64,000 nucleotides of DNA, from assembly GCA_000934385.1 (NCBI GenBank), contig KN880493.1, positions 59,037 to 123,036 of the forward strand, written 5' to 3'. This stretch comes from Cylindrobasidium torrendii FP15055 ss-10 (lineage: Eukaryota > Basidiomycota > Agaricomycetes > Agaricales > Physalacriaceae). The translations under genes and the position numbers were made by a program. Positions 44,557 through 56,802 of this stretch are shown here, piece by piece. The notes under the pieces were generated by a model that did not search any database, was not told where the DNA came from, and worked only from the letters and a program-made list of their open reading frames with translations. Each line of letters begins with the position of its first letter. Within the stretch, counting starts at the first letter, position 1.

Positions 44557-47070
44557 TTACATAGCATACCCTACTCCACTGCCCCAGTCCGTACGAGGCG
44601 TCGCAGGCAAAGGACGAGGGCCACCCATGCGAGATGGCGAGTCCGTGCGTGTATGTGTTGGGTTCACCGGTGTGGGTGCTTGTGAAGATGAATCCGAACG
44701 AGTATATGGACTCGCGGCTGGCGCGTAGACGGCATCCGCCGCATAGTTGGCGTTAGCCTGAGGAAGAGGATGCGAGGGTAAGGACCGGTGCTGACGAGGT
44801 TCAGTAGGTGCTGGCATTGGCGTCGTCGATGCGGATGGGATTTGTGGTGTGGTTGGTATTGACGAGCTCGTTGGGTGTGTCTCATTCAATGTATTTTCCT
44901 TGTCCCGCTCGTCCTGATCCCTTGACCCCCGTCTGGACATTGAGCCCTTTGACACTCTCGATCCTCTCCGTCGGGGAACAGCAGTGAACGCGTCGTCGCG
45001 TCCACCATCCTGAGCGGAAGACTCCGCGCGAGAACGCTGTGCAAACGAGTCCCTCGCAGCAAACGAATCCCTGCCCACCAAAGATCCCTCGCGAGACCTC
45101 CGTGCAAAAGACACTCGCCCCACATCTGGATAGTCCACCTCCGACTCAGACCCCATCGAGAAACTCTGATGTCCCGGCGGAGGCGTCAAGATCTCAAACT
45201 GTGTCTCGCGAGGACTCCAGGGAACACTGAACCCTCCCGGCTCAGCGCTATTGCGTGTTTTCCCACCTGCAGCATCGAACAACCCCCGACTCTTGTTCTC
45301 GTTGTCCGCGAATCGCATCGGCCCGAGCTCTGCGTCATCCTCGTAGTATTCTCTGCTCTGAGCCCACTTCTGGGACGGCGCGCGCGGAGAACGGTGCCAC
45401 CACCGTTGCTTAAAAGTTCCTGACCCCGACCGCCATTTCCACCTGCCGCCCGAGCTCGAGCCCTTGCCACTAGATCCCCACTTGGTGTGTCCAGATGAGC
45501 CGCCGAGGGTGTTGGCAGAAGAGTCGGCAATGGAGACGAAAGTGTCGGACGGGTGTTTGTACATGGCGACGACGAGGATGATCATGGATACGTAGATGCC
45601 CTGTGTAGTGCATGAGCATGCAAGCAAAAGCGGGACAGGGAAATAATACACGTACAGAGAAGTGCGGCATGAACCATTCTAGCCCAAAGGTTGGACCAAG
45701 CGGACCGGTTTCGAGGTAGCTGAAGTCACCGAGGAGAAGAAGAAGCTGGGGATGAGGTTAGATATACACATTCACAGTGGAACCAAGAGACGGCTGCGCT
45801 CGATGTAGAATGGTCAAAGGGGTGGAGGCGTACGCACCCAAAAGATACAATACAACGACCCGGATTCAACGAGCAATAACAAAACATTTTCGACGAAGGT
45901 GTTGCTTCGCTTCGCTAGAGTCGACTTAATGGAGCGCCGATATTCCCTAGGTATCCGGTAAGCAGGCACTCGAGCGAAGCGCAATGTATGTGAGCCTGAA
46001 ATGGCAGGTCCACAGAGAGTCGAAGGAATACATACCACACCTTGTACGCACATAGCGCTGTCGTCCCAAAGTTCGTGAAGAGCAAGCAGAATGTCCCAAG
46101 GAGATTCTGCGATAGGTAGGTCGAGGGGTAGCCCGTTATTGTGATGAGCGCCGTGGAAAGGGATGTCGCTGAAGTTCATATGAGTATCATCCGACGTTAA
46201 CGTGTGAAGCTTGGCATAGTTAAGATTAAAGGAAGAAACGCACCAAATGTCGCAAGCAGAACAACCGTCAGGAACATCTTGACCCATTTGTTGTATTGCC
46301 AGAGACACCATGTCCGCCATACGACGACGCAATCACTGATGAAGTACTGTCCAATGGATGAGCATTGGATGGAAGACATGAGGAGGAAGCGGAGGAAAAT
46401 GTAGGACGTACACAAATCCTCCGAAGAATCATCGTATCCACTTTCCATGCATTCACCGTCGCCCTCACATTGACCGGCAGCGAGTCCATGTCGGCCTCCG
46501 CGCACGTAGCCAGCCCGCTCGTTATCCCAGACGTTGTATTCTTGCCCAACCAATCTTCCGGGTTGCCGCCACCGGCGCCGCCGCTCACGTCGACACATGC
46601 ACGCAGGAAGGGCATTTGAATGTGATATGAGCGCTCGTCGAGTACGACGTGAGTGGTGCACAGTGCGAAGAGGACGATGTTGGCAAGGAGGAGGGCAAGT
46701 CGGGCGCGTGAGGCGCCAAGGCCGGCGTGTCTGGAAAAATGTCAGCCTTTGGAGACAGAGAAGCACACATTGCATTGGGCTTTGGCAAGAGGAATGTTTG
46801 GGTGCATAATTTAGTTTTGGGTTCGGACGTGAATTCGATGCGGAGTTGGATGCCGTTTGTACGTGATTCCGGTACAGGATGGAATGTATCGGGGATGCGA
46901 CTGAGGGATTCGACGCAGGGAGGGAAAGAGATGGGATAGAGAACGTACATGAGGATCCAACTGGACATAACGACGATTGCAGTAAGAAATCCATAGCTTG
47001 CTAGCTCAAATGCCAGGGTGTCGAGGGAGGTGATCACCCAGGTAGCGTCGGCTGGGATTATATATGGCAT
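44557..47070 (-). CDS. Seven-helix membrane protein, paralogue 3
   Basis: 639 residues from seven exons: 47070-46949, 46730-46412, 46346-46244, 46168-46036, 45946-45838, 45745-45656, 45600-44557. The first five shared signatures are YGFLTAIVVMSSWIL, ASRARLALLLANIVLFALC, YFISDCVVVWRTWCLW, LLFTNFGTTALCAYKVW and ENVLLLLVESGSLYCIFW. FGLEWFMPHF and GIYVSMIILVVAMYKHPSD follow. Exon 2 is longer than in paralogue 2 because the loop after helix 2 holds an insert (VSGGAGGGNPEDWLGK). The C-terminal tail is about 340 residues, very rich in Ser, Arg and Pro with repeats such as RDSFAARDSFAQRSR, giving many possible phosphorylation sites. Long Ser-rich tails are also common in fungal receptor-like seven-helix proteins, but that comparison is only an inference. 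Confidence 0.83.
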
Positions 47071-49598
47071 TCTTCAGTAGGTTGGATGCTTGTTGGCGAA
47101 ATCCTCTGGGGATGGCTTGGCGTTCGGGAAGCCTATTCGAGAGATCGGGAAGGTAGCGCGTCTCCTCGTCCTGGCTCTCGACCAGCTCTTGCTCGTCGTC
47201 GTATCCCAAGAGATAATCGTGCCGATAACAACTTGTGTGCTGCTCTCCGCGAAAGTATGGCCTACGATTCTCAGCCGTGTGGATGGACAATGTCGGAGGC
47301 TGTAGTCGGCCAAAATAGTCTCTTTGGCTGATTTGGCTCCGTAGCGTCCAGCTGGCGTCTGGCAAGTTGGAATCCTCTTGTTTGTTCGAGATGGGACCCA
47401 GTATGCTTGATTTTCAGCGCTAGTAGGCGTACGCGTCGTCGAAATCCGAAATTTCAGCACTGCTCGTATCCGTATATCCGGAATGTCCTCCTGCTGTCCT
47501 TGTACTGGCGCGTATGCAGCGCTATTCTGCGAATCGTCCAACTTCGAGTCTGTTATCCTAGAGCCTGCGCGACGTCCAAAGCCCGAGATGGTGGCAGAGC
47601 GAAAGCAAGCTTGGCCAGGCCTCGTGAGCTTGTATCCGTTGAGATTCTCCGTTGCTGATGGCCCTCAAGCGTGTTCTTCGAGAGATCTAGTCTTCGCGTG
47701 TTGATGAGAATGCGTCCAGAAAGTCCAGAGGAATGAGGCAAAGATGATACGATACGTACGAGAGTTGCTGTGGTTCTCAACTAGGTATCCCGCTACTCCG
47801 CTGTGTACGCTTGGTTAGGTATCCTAGTAGGCCCGTGGAAAGCAAGTGCGTCCAGGAGATGAAGGGAGGAGGGCAGTCCGTCGTCGTCGCAGGAGCAAGG
47901 CAAAAGGGCGGCCGACCGCTCCACTCGGGTGTTCCAGCAACTGATGGGTGGCGTCGCGATCGGTGGATCAACTATCTTTTGAAATTCAAAGTCAGGTCTC
48001 GTTAGAAGAGTCAACCACACACGTTTGGCTGTTCATTACTGTGGAGAGGCCAAGAGAGGTTTTGTACGTATGTACTGCAACAAAAAACACTGTTCAAACT
48101 CGCACGACAAGGTCGGATGAAGTTTATGACTGGTGCGTCGTAATAGTGACTTGGTATGGTAGCTGCCCGTCCATCTTGGCGGTTGAGCTCACGATGGATG
48201 GATGGTGAGTCTGTGGTAAGTCTGTGGTGAGTAACGTTTGGGAGCTGCTCATAGATAATGGGTTGATGGTCCTGAGCTAAGCGTGCGCATTGAGGAACGA
48301 CTCACGCGAATTTTGGATCAGTCAACTCGCATCGTACCTGGCGTAAATATCAGCGCATTCAGTGGTATTGGGAGGGGGGGATGAGGAAGGATCAAGGAAG
48401 GAGAAAAGGGGAAAATGACGCTCAGCCCCGTTTCACTCTTCGACGAGTCCAGGACTTCTTCCCCACTACAGATTCAGAAAACATCGCGGTCTGGACAAGA
48501 GCAGGCGCAAATGAACAATCGTTTTTACCACATCTGAATTCGACGTTGGGCGTTAAAGGACGAAGCAACCGTGCTCGACTGGAGCAGCCTGGAGGCGTCA
48601 AACTTCTTGAGAAAGCTGGCCTTGAAATCTGTTTCTCGAACATGCCCCTGGTCCTTGAACTGTGGTAGACGCTCCTCCCCTCTGTTTGTGCTTGCTGTGC
48701 GGTTCAAGATGACCTTCCGTGTCAATGAACGCGAAGTTAAGTAGACATACCCTATCATTGCTCTGGCACGTATGCAACAAGTTTGAGGCGGTGGTAGCGT
48801 TGTCTTCAACTTGTGGGTCGCGTCGAAGTAGAGTTTGGTGAGCTAGAGTCCGATGTGCAGGTGGTTGTACACGACGGGTTCTTGAAGCAGTACATTAGAA
48901 TCATTTTGTTATATTCACGTACATACAATATTAGAGACTTGAAATCGACCGCGCAGTCATGGCCTTCCCGCGTCGATTCCAGGTTGAATTTGGGAATTCA
49001 GGACAGTGGGTACCAGAAACGAGACGACGGTGCCCATAGATTCAGGGATGTGTATGGTCTTGCGTGAGGGTGAGCCAGCGCAACGTAATGTAGCCAGTGA
49101 TACGCACGAGTGGGAGGAGGAGGGTGTCTCGCACGCAGCACGCAGAAGTGGCATCCGACCGCGACGTACAGAGAACGCTGGAACGGGAGAAAGAACGAAC
49201 GACTTTATACCAAGATGCAGGCGTCAAAACGAGCACGGGAAGATTTAAAGATAGAGCGTCCAGAATAGCGTTGCACTGTCAATGGGTAAGGAGTGGGTAT
49301 GATGTTAGGATGGCCGCAGGGTACAGGCAAGCCTCAGTCGGAAATCTAAAACTGAAGATGACCACGAAGCCAGAGAGTCGTGCCAGAATTTTTACTCACC
49401 AAAATAGCGCATATATTCGTCTTTATACTCGTATTTTCACTTATGAGGCTCGAACTACGCTGAACATGGGGAGGGCCCGTCCTAGTCGGCGATAGAATAT
49501 TCAAATGACTCCCTGAACTTGAGTATCTATGTCCCAAGGCCGCCGACGAACAAAGATGAACGCGCCAGTGATGGTGAGAGGGAAGGCATGATGATCGT
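47071..49598. other. 2.5 kb spacer, no gene recognised
   Basis: Upstream region of seven-helix paralogue 3 and beyond. A 155-codon minus-strand frame (47541-47074) overlaps the expected promoter and has no known relative. No repeats matched the rest of the window. Confidence 0.3.
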
Positions 49599-49613
49599 GT
49601 TTGCCTACCGGCA
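49599..49613 (-). repeat. 15-bp recurrent motif, site 4
   Basis: Reverse complement reads tgccggtaggcaaac, followed by acgatcatcat and ctcaccatcactggcgc, very close to the context of site 2. Confidence 0.65.
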
Positions 49614-50029
49614 GTTTGTCATTGTCTTCGAAATGCTCTCACTATAAGTATGTCGTTCGTCAGGCTTCTCCTGGCCAAACAGGTAATGCCCTTGAGTTGC
49701 TCACAGTGCGTATCGCAAATCGCAAGCGCGGGAATGGCACACAGTCACTGTTTCTTGATGCTGGAGTGGGCGTGTCATGCTGTCGCAGCTCTGTTCGTAA
49801 TCAAAAAACACCCCTTCATGTCGCAAACGACGGCGAAACTACAAAAACAATGTCGATATTCTCTGACGGGCTCGAACGATCACTTCGACGCGGTCCGGCT
49901 AGTCAATCGTGGATGCAGCATTGCAGGTTTCTCTTCTCTGCGATGGTCACGCTATATACTGAGGAATAGCTTGGACAGTGGGAGACACAGTCGTCAAGAT
50001 AGCATGATAAGTATACCATATTATTGCCA

Positions 50030-52120
50030 GTCGACCAGCACCAACCCGTTTGCCGGTCCTCTATGTTCCCCCTTCCCCACGCGCTTCTCGTATCAGCGCG
50101 CGAGAAATCCGGGAGCTCGTCCATAACGCCCTTCGCCGCCGTATTGGCAGACATATCACCGCTTGTCTGCAGGCTGGCGGCGGAGAGCACGATGGACCGC
50201 TCAAATTCCCAACAAGTAGCGCGCCGACATCTTCATGGTCGTAACTGAATATGAGGTCGAGCCTTGCACTCGAAGGCCTAGCGGTGGCCGAGTAGGTTGT
50301 CTTGAGGCCCCGGCGACATCATCAAGTAATGCAGTGGCCGATTGAGCGTCAAGATGGATCTTGTCCTTTCGCGGTATAGGGTACAGGCGAACAACTGGCT
50401 TGAGGACGATGTATGGTACGGCTGATGTTCGGGGGCATCATGTTCACGAGCCTCCGGTGTTGATGTTGCTGTACACTCTGGTGATTGGTCAGAAGAGCGA
50501 CATAGCTCGAAGACTAACACGTACAACCAAGCAAAACGAACGGCGCATGAACGAATCTCATATTTGGGGATATTGACGCGCTAAGTAGGTCGAGGTCAGT
50601 ACGAGCCACAGAACACCGAACAGAGCTCGTAGACCCATGTGCGGAGATATTAGCGGTCGTTCGTGAATTGCGCCGGAGCCCAAGTCGACTACCGCGCCGA
50701 AATCGCGAGGGCTCGCTGGACTGGAAGATGTTGCGCAAGCTGCCTTGGGCATAGGGTGTGAGGGTTCATGATGATTTCTGCGGCAGCAGCGAGAGTTGTT
50801 CTCATTCTTTCGCCCGAAGATAGACATGGAAAACATATTGCGATAGGCTGAACTTGTAAGGATAAGTAAACACGTAAAAAGACAAGGACTCGCGCACCTT
50901 TCCCATCTCAGAGCTCATTGACATACGCAGATCCTGTCCTCCTTCCAGCAACCTTCCCAGTGTATCCGATGTTTAACGGGACGCGCCAAGTCGAATGTGT
51001 TGCACGGCGTTGCCGCAGTGTGTTCGCAGGTAAATGTATCCGAAGGGTATTCGGCGCGGCCTCGAAGATGGCACAACAGGAACCACACACGCAGGTGGGG
51101 TAAGGCAAGTGCTTTGCGAAGGAAATATTCGAAGATTCCAAACTATGGGAAATTAGCAAATGGTACAGGCTAATCGTGCAGCAACATACCTCAACGCGTC
51201 GCTCAGACTAGCCCAATAAATCCCCGGGGTGCTGGTCGGATTTGATGCTTGTGAGGTGCGCAGAGATGGCTGCGGCATAGGAAGAAAGGCGAACAATGAG
51301 AGCGACATTTGATTTGGGATCTTCTGAGTGTCGAGTGTTGGAGTTCCATCAGCCCGCTGGCTGGTGTTCTGTAGAATGAGATGACCGTGTGAATGGGCGG
51401 TGCGATGGACAAACTGGGCGAAAGTGAGCACAGGTCTGGTAAACGTGGTCATCTACGCACCAGAAGCATGCACACAGCCAGACAAAGTCTCCACCGAGAC
51501 TGTCTTCGCAATCACATCTACCACTCCTGCGTTCGCCGCTGGCTACGCCATGTCCAAGATTATGGTCCGAGACGGTTAGGCGCGCGATACCTCGCGGGCT
51601 ATAAGATGAGCAATCGCGTCGAGGAAGCCGCCGAGTACGGGAGTGAGTGATTCCATTTGAGTAGGAGAACCCGCAGAACTGCGCGTTGCTCGGTGACGGT
51701 AGTGGGAAAGAAAGCCCTAATTGATGCCGATGTGCCTACCGGCAGATTCCTGCTTTCACTCTTTCCACCAGTGCGGTCGACTGAGGACGTCTGAACATCA
51801 TAGTGCTTGTTCTATTCTCCGGGAGTATGTCATCCAAGAGACTTGGAAGGTTAGCATGCACAAGCAGCGGTCTCTTCAAGCGACATCATATTGCCCAACC
51901 TGTCCTTTGTTTAAAATTGTGACTGTAGAAGCGGTCTCGTTGTTGACCTTACTGCTCATCAAGCAAATTCCGCGTTTGTCTATGTCTCAAGCAGTTCACC
52001 GTGACTACATAGCTAATCCATTTTTGTGCAAGCCCTCTGATGCTTGCAAGCTCTCACGACTCACCGATGTTGCACGACACTCGTTCCTCTCTTCCTCTCT
52101 CCCCCTCTATCTCATTTTCA
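50030..52120. repeat. Tandem block, copy A
   Basis: Aligns in the same orientation with 53185-55550, offset about 3.1-3.4 kb. Matches include agtagcgcgccgacatc (50214-50230 and 53388-53404), cgtggtcatctacgcaccagaagcatgc (51444-51471 with 54564-54591), ccgagactgtcttcgcaat and gatgcttgcaagctctcac (about 52041-52059 with 55469-55487). A plus-strand peptide VNVVIYAPEACTQPDKVS then TETVFAITS is conserved in copy B. It is interrupted elsewhere by stops, so the block looks decayed. No family is recognised. Confidence 0.55.
51733..51744 (-). repeat. Recurrent motif, site 5 (partial)
   Basis: Reverse complement reads tgccggtaggca, matching the first 12 bases of the motif. It lies at the same relative place in tandem block A as site 6 does in block B. 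Confidence 0.55.
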
Positions 52121-53184
52121 TTTTGGAATCATATCGTGGTATGCCCAACATTTGGGCCCGCCGACTTGTATCCATCGATACTTGTGTGTGCATGATATAT
52201 TGGGCTCAAAGTCAACCGGCGCTCAATTCTCTAGATGGTATCTGTGTCGAGGGGAATCATTGTGTGCGAGCCATGCCAAATCAGTGGAACAGTGGAGGAA
52301 CTCACGACGGCAACTACCTTGGTAGGAAGTCTGATACTGAAAATTCACGGGAAGTGTTTGCTTTAGCGCACTCGTAATGTGACATAAACATCATCAGTTG
52401 AGCGTCCAATGTTCAACGTTCAACGTGCACCTCTACAATGCATACCACCTTTGTCTCATCGTGTTTAGGTTTGAGAATGTTTGCGTCTTCGCATACGGGA
52501 TTGCTTCAAGATAATCCGACTCTGAAGCGCACGCTTAAGTTGCTTTCTTACCGTCATGACCGTCGCCTCCCTCACCATAGCAAAACCAATACCAAATACG
52601 GACAAGGAACGACGCTGGGCACATTAAGGCGCCGTGGGATGTTGAGACCTCGGAATGAACTGCCCAGGGAGAATGAACGAGATGGCTAGTCTCATTGAAA
52701 GGAATGATATTGTTTACTGTAAAGGGCTCTGATTCGAGAGGTGTAGCTTCTACGGCGCAGGACACAAGTAAAGAGCACGAAACGTGCATGTATTGTTTCT
52801 GCTGCTACATCTTGTTTATACGAGTGTTTACAACTGGACTGTGATGCCAGGAAGTTAGTGCTGGATGCGCGAGCGAGAGTCGTAACAACACGCACACTCC
52901 CGACTCGAATCCGCAATTTGTGCATTCACCCGCGCCGCTGCATGCTCGGCGTATGTACATTGTGTGTAGACCTGGTCATCGACAAACGGGGTTGGGCTAG
53001 CAGAGCCGCGCGTAGTGTATCCGCCAATGTACTACCGAAGACGTACGACACTGTATGCATGTTTGGTTCGCAGTCTGCGTACGGTCAGGGAAACAAATTA
53101 GCCATACATAAAAAACCGCACGTTATCGAGACGAAGAAACATTGCTTTCGACAGACGCCGATGGCGTCGGTCCTTCCGTCCTCT
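52121..53184. other. Spacer between tandem blocks
   Basis: No gene was recognised. Frames are short and have no splice support. Confidence 0.3.
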
Positions 53185-55550
53185 ACACCAGCGCCAACTT
53201 GTCTGCTCGTCTTGCAAGTGCCAACACCTGCTCCCCGTTCCAGCGCGCGCGAGACTCAGAAGCTTGTCCATAACACTCCTTTGCCAACATGTCCACAGAC
53301 ATGTCCGCCGCCTCTCCGCATTGAGCATAGGAAAGTAGCGGAGAGCTTCTTGATATCAGTCTCAACGGGCGACTCAAACTCCAAGCAAGTAGCGCGCCGA
53401 CATCCTTTCGTATATCCACTCGTCCTGACTGGGGGTATGAGGTCGAGTCTTGCAATTGGACGCCTAGCGGTAGCCAAGGAGGCTGTCGCCCAGTAATTAG
53501 GCTTCTACCCCAGCGACACCAGGACCGAGGAGCGCGATGACCTTCTGAACATCAAATCGTTTTGGCCTCTTGATGCAGGAGGCGCCGACGAGCGACTGAC
53601 TTGTAGGCTGGCACATGCTATGGCCGATGTTCGAGAGCACCACGTTCTCGAAGAGCACTCTCGTCTGAAATTTGTTGCACTCTGGTGGTTGATGAGAGGA
53701 GCGTCATGGCACATACACAGGGAGCGCACAACAGAACGACGTGGGAAAAGCAAGCGAGAAAATGGGCCTGGAGGCGCTAAGTAGATCATGGTCAGTACGC
53801 GGGCAGAGAACGATGTGAAATTCGCATACCGGTGCACATAGGTATAGCAATCGTTCATCCGGGACCCAATAGCAAGATGGGGACTGCTCGAAATACATCC
53901 AGAGGTGTATGAACGACTGAGTGGAAGGTGCAGCGCGAGGCTGACAGGGATGATAGAGGGGTTGGGTTATGGTCGTGTTGGGCTTGAGAACCAATTCGTT
54001 TCCGTCCTTTCGCCCGAACAGAGGCTGCATGGACACTGACGAGGCCTGCGCGGAGATTTCAGCACATCACGCTAAGGACGAAGAGACCAGACGCACCCAT
54101 GCCAATCCCAATGTTCATTCACGTACGCGACCCCACCATTCCCCTAGTCTTGTAGTCCATTCGATGTTCTGTAGGTCGCGCCTTGTACATAGTTATCGCG
54201 GCTCCAGCAGGATGCTCGCGGGATGTGTGTTCAAATACATATATGCGCCTGGGTTTGAAAACGGTATAGGAGGGAGGGAACGAAAGAGCAAGGCAAGTGA
54301 TTCATGAAGGACGAGGTAAGAGGGTCCCGCGCTACGGAAAATCAGTGGAAGGTTCGGGCTGAGTGTGTAGCAGCACACCTCAACCCGGCGCGCGGGGCTG
54401 GCTAGATGAAAACCAGGGGGGTCATTGAAAGCGGTACATGGGAGGCTCTCGGAGATGGTGGGTGTTCCCGACGTGTGCGCCGCGGTGGCCATCCAAATAA
54501 GATAGACGGCGCGGTAGACGAGTGGACCTCAAAACCTGGTAACAGTAAGCATCGGTCTGATAAACGTGGTCCTCTGCGCACCAGAAGCATGCAATCATCC
54601 AACCGAAGACCCCACCGAGACTGTCTTCGCAATTGCATTTACCTCCGTTGCGTTGATTGTGCCATATCCGTCGTCTAAGATGATGTTATGGTCCAAGTTG
54701 GCTACTACGCGCGACGGTTTGAGATTCCTGGGGAGGCTTTGCCTTGGCGGGTCCACTGGATACGGTCATTTTTTGTAGTAAGGGTGTGGGATTGCGCGCT
54801 GCTTGCAAAGTTCGAGTTCAACTTGATGGTGAGAAAGGAAGAGCGAATTGATGCCGGTTTGCCTACCGGCAGTGTCTTGCCACTCACTCTTTCCACCAAC
54901 TTTCCACCATCATCAGCAAGCGGTCGACCTCAGATGTCGAGCCGTCGCAATGCTTGTTACTTATGTTCCGTGAGATTCTGGAGAAGATGTAAACTGGTGG
55001 GACTCACGAGCCAAGACTTGCCATGGTCTCCCAGCCAACATTGTAGTCGAAATGGTTAGTCTTTCCGTCCGCAAGAAGGTTGAAGAGATCTTGGTCACAA
55101 TTCTAGAGAAATTGTGGAGGATATCTCAGCGTACCCCGTCGGCAATTTCACCGATATGCCAACAAACCGGAGGGGGTAAGTCCAGCGACCTTGGTTGGAC
55201 TAAAGGCTGGATATCAGGCTCGTGGATGACGCTTTCTGGAACGCGTTCCCTGACTCACATTCAATGTTTTGGAAAAGGCCTCACTGGTAGCTTGAACGAA
55301 GGGCTAACCATTTCTCATAAACTCGACGATTTTTATCCTGCAGATTGTGGTTTGGGTGCGAAACTCGATTCCGCGTTCTCCGTGTATAAAGAATGCGTCT
55401 TCCTTCGTTTTCCGCTCCCTCTGCCGCGCCACCGATTTCCCCTACGCCTGCTCTATCTTGAACGTCTCGATGCTTGCAAGCTCTCACTTGAGAGGCACAC
55501 TCACCGCCACGTTGCGCCATAGCTCTTTTCTTTCTTCCTACCTTGCCATC
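53185..55550. repeat. Tandem block, copy B
   Basis: Second copy of the 50.0-52.1 kb block. The conserved plus-strand peptide here is INVVLCAPEACNHPTEDP then TETVFAIAF, followed by divergence. The overall match is patchy, as expected for old, unselected copies. Confidence 0.55.
54857..54871 (-). repeat. 15-bp recurrent motif, site 6
   Basis: Reverse complement reads tgccggtaggcaaac, followed by cggcatcaatt, which is also found at site 5. Confidence 0.65.
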
Positions 55551-56802
55551 TGAAGTTGTTTCCCCCCTTCGTGGTTATCTCTATGCAGTTGACACTACAT
55601 ATGCCCATCACCCGTCGCGCCCTTCAAGTAAGCTGTGAACAATCGAATTAACGAAGCTTGTAGGCTGCGTGAGCGGAGACCCCTCGACGAAAAGGTATGA
55701 CTTCGTCTGCGCTCAAATAAGACGGGTAGCTTTTGCAGAAACTCATGATTAGCCACCCTTTAATGCCGCCCAGTTACTTAGTGCGCTCACATGTACTTGG
55801 ATCGTAGAAGGGATGCGTCAAAACCCAACTTAAGATGAAGCTCAATGGAATGAATGAACTCTTCGACAGTCGCTTGAACCCTTCAGCGACCCGAGCTCTG
55901 TTGAGCGTACGTCTGTAATGATTGTATACATGCGTATACATTGCAATGCAGTATGCTTCTGTTGGTATGTATCCTAGCTAGCGATTTCGGCCTGGTTCAC
56001 TGTGGCAGAGTCGGGTCGTGTTGCAGGACGAGGCACGATTTCCTAGTGTAAGCTTCAACGCGTATAGGCGGCAAGACTACCGCTTCATCAATTCTAACAG
56101 TATTGTAAAATTTCAGAGGACTTCGGACAGTGGGGATGAGATAGTAGTCTGCCATCTGGCGGCAAATTTTAACATCCGCCTCCATTATTCCCAATGATTT
56201 CGGAAACAGGAAAGCCTCGGATTGGAGGATGTCGTTTACTGTTGTGTTGCTCTAACCTCTAGAGCACTCGGTTTAAAAAGACAAAAACTGGATGCACTGT
56301 TCTCTATCCTGTGAACGACGTGTCGCCTCGAAACACTGCTCGAGTGGACTACGGTTAGTGCGAAGATGGGTGAAACCCAGACAAAGTGGTGGTCACTATC
56401 TCCATTGACTATACGCAAGGATATTCGGTAGATGGTGTGTGAAGTCAAATCTCCAATTGCTAGGAGAAGCGTCGCAATCATGCAGATCGCACTGACAGAT
56501 TAATCATTACGATCAAAGTGTATGGCACAATACTGAGTACTCAGATACTCGTCCAACGATCACAAGTACTTAGTTTCGCGCCTGAAAACGATGGTAGACA
56601 CTCTCTGCATTGTGTACACCAATGTGGAAAGCGCATCTCACAGACCACAGCCCGCTACACAGAGTCGTCGGGGCCGCCACGCGAGATTTGTCATCCGGGT
56701 GATGGGGCCGACCCATCCGGTTTTGCGTGATGCGCCTGTCTTTTGCCCGTGGACTCATCCTAACGCGCTCATCAGGCGCGATCTAACAACCGTGTTGACT
56801 TC
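55551..56802. other. Intergenic, NST1 upstream region
   Basis: No gene was recognised. It holds the NST1 promoter. No clear TATA box was seen. Confidence 0.35.

Noticed and set aside
47074..47541. 155-codon minus-strand frame upstream of seven-helix paralogue 3
   Set aside because: Lies in the expected promoter and is composed of charged low-information sequence.
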